This document shows, in pieces, positions 20,287 through 23,376 of a stretch of 23,376 nucleotides of DNA (within the stretch, counting starts at the first letter, position 1; each line of letters starts with the position of its first letter). The notes under the pieces are model-generated. The model was not told the DNA's origin, made no database searches, and saw only the letters and a program-made list of their open reading frames with translations. A program made the translations under genes and the position numbers. Source of the DNA: Zychaea mexicana (taxonomy: Eukaryota; Mucoromycota; Mucoromycetes; Mucorales; Lichtheimiaceae); NCBI RefSeq assembly GCF_025766255.1, contig NW_026516916.1, positions 1 to 23,376 on the forward strand, given 5' to 3'.

Positions 20287-22254
20287 GCAATCACAGAAAT
20301 GGCGGCGTAAAACAAAGGTATGTGGTTCTTCCAGATACGAGAGAACCCTTGTGAATAGACTGCATAGATTCATAGAGCTGCAAAACTACAAGGATGATGG
20401 TCGAGAAGAAGGAGAAATGGCAGTCGCTATCCGGATCTTTATTAACAACATGTTCGTTCGTCTCAAATCGTGGCGCATTTTAATGTACTGATATTGAATA
20501 ATTCCTGGAAAGTTGAAGGCTGAAGACTAAATATATACAAGCGCAAATGTGCATGCTCCAGAAAAGTTGAACGCTCCCCGAGAAACGCAAGGTGGTTGGA
20601 AGAATTGCTTAGATCCTGATCGTTTGTCGGATCACGGTCTCAAGCCAATGATGTATTACCGAGTTTACTGACACGGGTAGCAACAGTTTGTACAGGGGTG
20701 ATAACAAAAGCAACGAACAAATACACATTTTAATTTGTATTGTAAGGCGGAAAAACAGAGTGTTTGGATACGAATCTATGCGTACGCCTCTCACTTACGC
20801 TTAAAGTACTGATGTGTATAGACTTGAATTGTCTCAAAATAACCGTCTTTTTTATTGTGTCAGTGGTAGAATTGGGGCCGAAACAACATATATAATATGC
20901 ACCAATGCTACTGATTGACGCTTTACAGTGTGAAAAGTAGACAAACGAAATACACAGGGAAGAAAGATATCATAGGAGATTCCTCTAATAGAGGTATAGC
21001 GATGGGTACACAAAAGCACCAAAGTACTAAGTTGATCTAGTGACTACTATGATAATGCCAAATTCGCTGTCAACTCATCAGTATGCACTAACGAGGAGAT
21101 GATGGTTAATCGTGCAAGAAGTGAATTGAAGCTTACACTCAGAGGGCGCACAAGAAGGTGGAGGTACTACTAGCCAGGGGAGGTGTGTTTTGATAACAAA
21201 TACATAGAGAAAGCTATATGAGCTACGCATAGGGGTTCTGCAGCAGCATGTGAGGTAAAGTAACGATGGCAACGATTGCTATGTTATGTTGTAAGGAGGT
21301 GATTATGACACATCCGGTCCTTCAGTTTATCCGTGCGAGTATAGCGGTACCTGCAAAGCGCTTCCTTGTCGACCATGAGTCTTTGACGTGTGATCACATT
21401 ACAGTAGGTCTCTCAACACCTTCCCGCTCACGGTCAAACCAGAGTTCATATGTATCATCGCCACTACCATACTCCACATATGGGACTCCCATTGGCATCA
21501 AGTGTTTCAAGGATCAACCTTCTGGCCCGACGGTGTAGCAGCCCGCATTACATTGAAATCAGTACTTTTTCATAGTGCGTTTGTCAACCCTCTTTTCTGA
21601 CATTATAAATACCGACAACAACGGTATTTCAATAAATCATCGTCTACACAAAAAAGGTACCTGCAAAAGGTGCGGAGCTCAGTCCCAAGGTGAAACCTGG
21701 GTGTGTAATGCAGACGAGGCACGAACCGGGAGACATGGAGATACTCGGTGTATGTGTGAACCTCCTCTTTTCTCTCTTAATGATATCCCATGCAGAAAAA
21801 AAGCAGCGAAGCAGCGAGGCTTAGGCAGTGCGCCATGGTTGTGTCGTTGTTTCAATAATTTGACAGTCAAGTAAAGGTTTTTTCCATCACCACTCTTGTC
21901 TCTTTCAACAAGAACCGTGATGGCAACAAAACCGGGCATGTAAGTAGAGCAATGCGCGAACGAGTTACTTCAATCAGTTCCTCACTCGCTCTTTCAAAAG
22001 AGTTCTTTTTTCTAACACATACTCCATTGGCAATTCGCTTTCTTTATGAACCCTTGTCGGCGAATCTGCTTCTGACACACGCGGTGTACTATGGAACCTT
22101 TGCAGTGTAAGTTTTTCCTCCTACTCTAATCTTTCTCTTTTCCCCCATTCACAAAAAAATAACACCTTTCAAATTTCAATGATCTCCAACTTGTTTTTTT
22201 TTTCGAATGCGTCACCAACGTTTCTTTTAATCATTGTCGTTGATTTTGCGTGTG
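20287..22254. other. About 2 kb without a secure gene
   Basis: The open frames here are short, lack splice support and match no family I know. One frame at about 21575-21874 (+) is rich in cysteine (TCKRCGAQ, CMCEPP, LCRC) and follows a TATAAATA at 21604-21611, but it has no in-frame ATG near its start. Around 21310-21365 a frame reads YPCEYSGTCKALPCRP before stopping, too short to assign to the CBM14-like family. Confidence 0.4.
21604..21611 (+). promoter_or_regulatory. TATA-box-like sequence without a recognised gene
   Basis: TATAAATA is followed by pyrimidine-rich and AT-rich sequence, but no convincing start codon and coding frame follow within 300 bases. Confidence 0.3.
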
Positions 22255-22275
22255 TAGTAGTAGTAGCGGCGGCGG
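22255..22275 (+). repeat. TAG/CGG trinucleotide run
   Basis: Four TAG units run directly into three CGG units, inside a region that contains possible splice sites. Confidence 0.65.
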
Positions 22276-22281
22276 ACGGAT

Positions 22282-22514
22282 ATGCGTGACGACTACAGGG
22301 TAACTATTTTTTTTTCTGTACTTCTTCAACTAGGGTAGCATTCTTCTGGTATTTACGTCTTAATAACTTGATTTTCTACGTGCTTTCGCTGCTGTAGTTG
22401 TTAAGATTTATCAGGATTGGTTCGCGGATTGGGCGATGCCTAACCTTTTTCTCTTTTGTCGGAAGGCCTGAAAGAAATTTTGGTTTACCTTGCGAGTGGA
22501 AGAGCGAAAGCATG
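22282..22514 (+). other. Possible cryptic 5' exons of an unresolved gene
   Basis: ATG at 22282 reads MRDDYR, then a GTAACT donor at 22300. An acceptor CTGTAG ends at 22397, and a 39-codon open segment (22398-22514, containing FVGRPERNFGLPCEWKSESM) follows in phase, ending at a GTAAGT donor. No family match is recognised and I could not find a convincing next exon. Confidence 0.2.
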
Positions 22515-22631
22515 GTAAGTTCGATTGCGCATGCACCTCTCCAGTAAATCGTGACCTGCGCCCACCTCTTGATCCTGTACTCCCTGTGACCGCTTGCTGA
22601 GTCCTGGAAATGACTCGATAAACTGACCACC

Positions 22632-22701
22632 GGCCGCGCATAGACGTTAGGTTCGGGGCACGGGTCGGCAACACGTAGAGACTATGCAGTGGAGCGCGGC
22701 C
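22632..22701. repeat. Imperfect GC-rich inverted repeat (possible hairpin)
   Basis: GGCCGCGCATAG at 22632-22643 can pair with CTATG...GCGCGGCC ending at 22701, with a bulge of about seven bases and a loop of about 40. It stands out in GC from the AT-rich flanks. Confidence 0.5.
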
Positions 22702-22889
22702 ACAACTAAACGCGATGACTGTCAGGGTCATGCCGCCGTAGCAGGCAGCCATACGGGATTGGGCAGTATGGTGAGGTCACGTACACGGATAAGAGGAGGC
22801 GTCACAGAGAACGGTTAGTGGCAAAATATACACAAGAAAACGTCTGAAGAGCGAGCGAGGGGATAATTGCATCTATGATAGGTTCTGGA

Positions 22890-22933
22890 GCCCAGACGAA
22901 AGTGGAGGTTCGCCCAGACGAAAGTGGAGGTTC
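22890..22933. repeat. Perfect tandem duplication of a 22-base unit, transposon-end-like
   Basis: Two adjacent copies (22890-22911 and 22912-22933) of GCCCAGACGAAAGTGGAGG plus TTC, followed by a short partial TCCCAG. Direct subrepeats of this kind are found in the terminal repeats of some Tc1/pogo-type DNA transposons. I see no inverted partner within the window. Confidence 0.7.
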
Positions 22934-22943
22934 TCCCAGCAAT

Positions 22944-22961
22944 GGGAGGGTAGGGTAGGGG
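22944..22961 (+). other. G-quadruplex motif
   Basis: GGGAGGGTAGGGTAGGGG has four G-tracts with one- or two-base loops, a strong intramolecular G-quadruplex pattern, ten bases after the tandem repeat. Confidence 0.7.
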
Positions 22962-23376
22962 CCGCGACGATCTGTTCTGGAAATACGAAGTGGTGAGTGA
23001 TTGTTTCAATTGTTGCTTGCTTTTACTAAATACTCCAAGTATGGCTTGCTCTAACTTCTTTCTTTGATAGTCCTTTGGCTTGTCTGCAAATATTGCTTGT
23101 ATCAACTATATATTGACGGGATGTCCTATTACCTAACGATATATTTTTCATACAAAATAAAAGACCAGGAATCATCCTCGTATCATAATGCTGTCTTTTT
23201 GTTGGTTTTCGTAATCGTCTTAATGAAAGTATATACTTTAAATACATGTTCATTAGATGAGTTTGTACTGATTACATAAGCAATGATGAGACGCTGATGT
23301 TATATACTGTACTGTAGAAAATTTGATTCACTTTAACATGTTGGTGGTCATGGCCAGCTTTATAGCTCCAATTACA
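22962..23376. other. Right end of window, no secure gene
   Basis: On the minus strand a frame at about 22990-23104 has a protein-like stretch (IQAIFADKPKDYQRKKLEQA) but it runs into the G-rich repeat without a start or family match. The rest is AT-rich and I see nothing else to annotate. Confidence 0.35.

Noticed and set aside
21266..21538. A fifth CBM14-like copy
   Set aside because: Some cysteines occur (YPCEYSGTCKALPC), but the spacing, signal peptide and the shared core are absent and stops interrupt quickly.
22411..22680. tRNA or 5S rRNA gene in the GC-rich right region
   Set aside because: No matching A and B boxes or cloverleaf, and no 5S internal control sequence; GGTTCG strings occur without partners.
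22411..22752. Minus-strand frame of 113 codons at the GC-rich segment
   Set aside because: Composition is low-information (Arg/Ser/Thr), with no recognised motif or splice support; it probably reflects GC content.

Overview
The window is nuclear DNA of a filamentous fungus. Its genes are packed a few hundred bases apart and broken by many short GT-AG introns (51 to 114 bases) with CTRAY-like branch sites. The intron density, together with a Frizzled-type receptor, a receptor family known in early-diverging fungi but not in yeasts, suggests Mucoromycota or a relative; I did not identify the species. I built the gene models by hand from splice signals, reading phase and family motifs, and all multi-exon models keep frame from start to stop.

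Left part, 1-10.9 kb: the last exon of ribosomal protein S9 (+); a complete 9-exon Frizzled/Smoothened-like seven-helix receptor (-, 410-2866); a complete 13-exon protein O-mannosyltransferase, probably of the PMT2/POMT2 type (-, 3358-6819); a small, probably mitochondrial protein of unknown function (+, 6964-7423) that shares a 144-base divergent promoter with the mannosyltransferase; and the large NAD-dependent glutamate dehydrogenase (-, 7578-10873) with a clear CCAAT/TATA promoter.

Middle part, 10.9-16.7 kb: a 1.5 kb gene-poor stretch with an orphan reading frame; an SPF45/RBM17-like splicing factor (+, 12429-14469) with a good C-terminal UHM domain but a G-patch that seems broken or lost; and origin recognition complex subunit 4 (-, 14705-16672).

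Right part, 16.7-20.3 kb: a cluster of four related small secreted proteins with a six-cysteine CBM14 (peritrophin-A-like, chitin-binding) pattern, in alternating orientation. Two keep a GPI-type tail, one is cut short by a TGA just before the position of its last cysteine, and one is a pseudogene. This looks like a fast-evolving cell-surface family. From 20.3 kb to the end I find no secure gene. That stretch holds a tandem 22-base repeat that resembles a transposon end, a G-quadruplex motif, an imperfect GC-rich hairpin and possible cryptic exons.

The genes do not form an operon-like unit. Core housekeeping functions (translation, glycosylation, nitrogen/carbon catabolism, splicing, replication) sit beside two cell-surface themes: the Frizzled-like receptor and the chitin-binding cluster.
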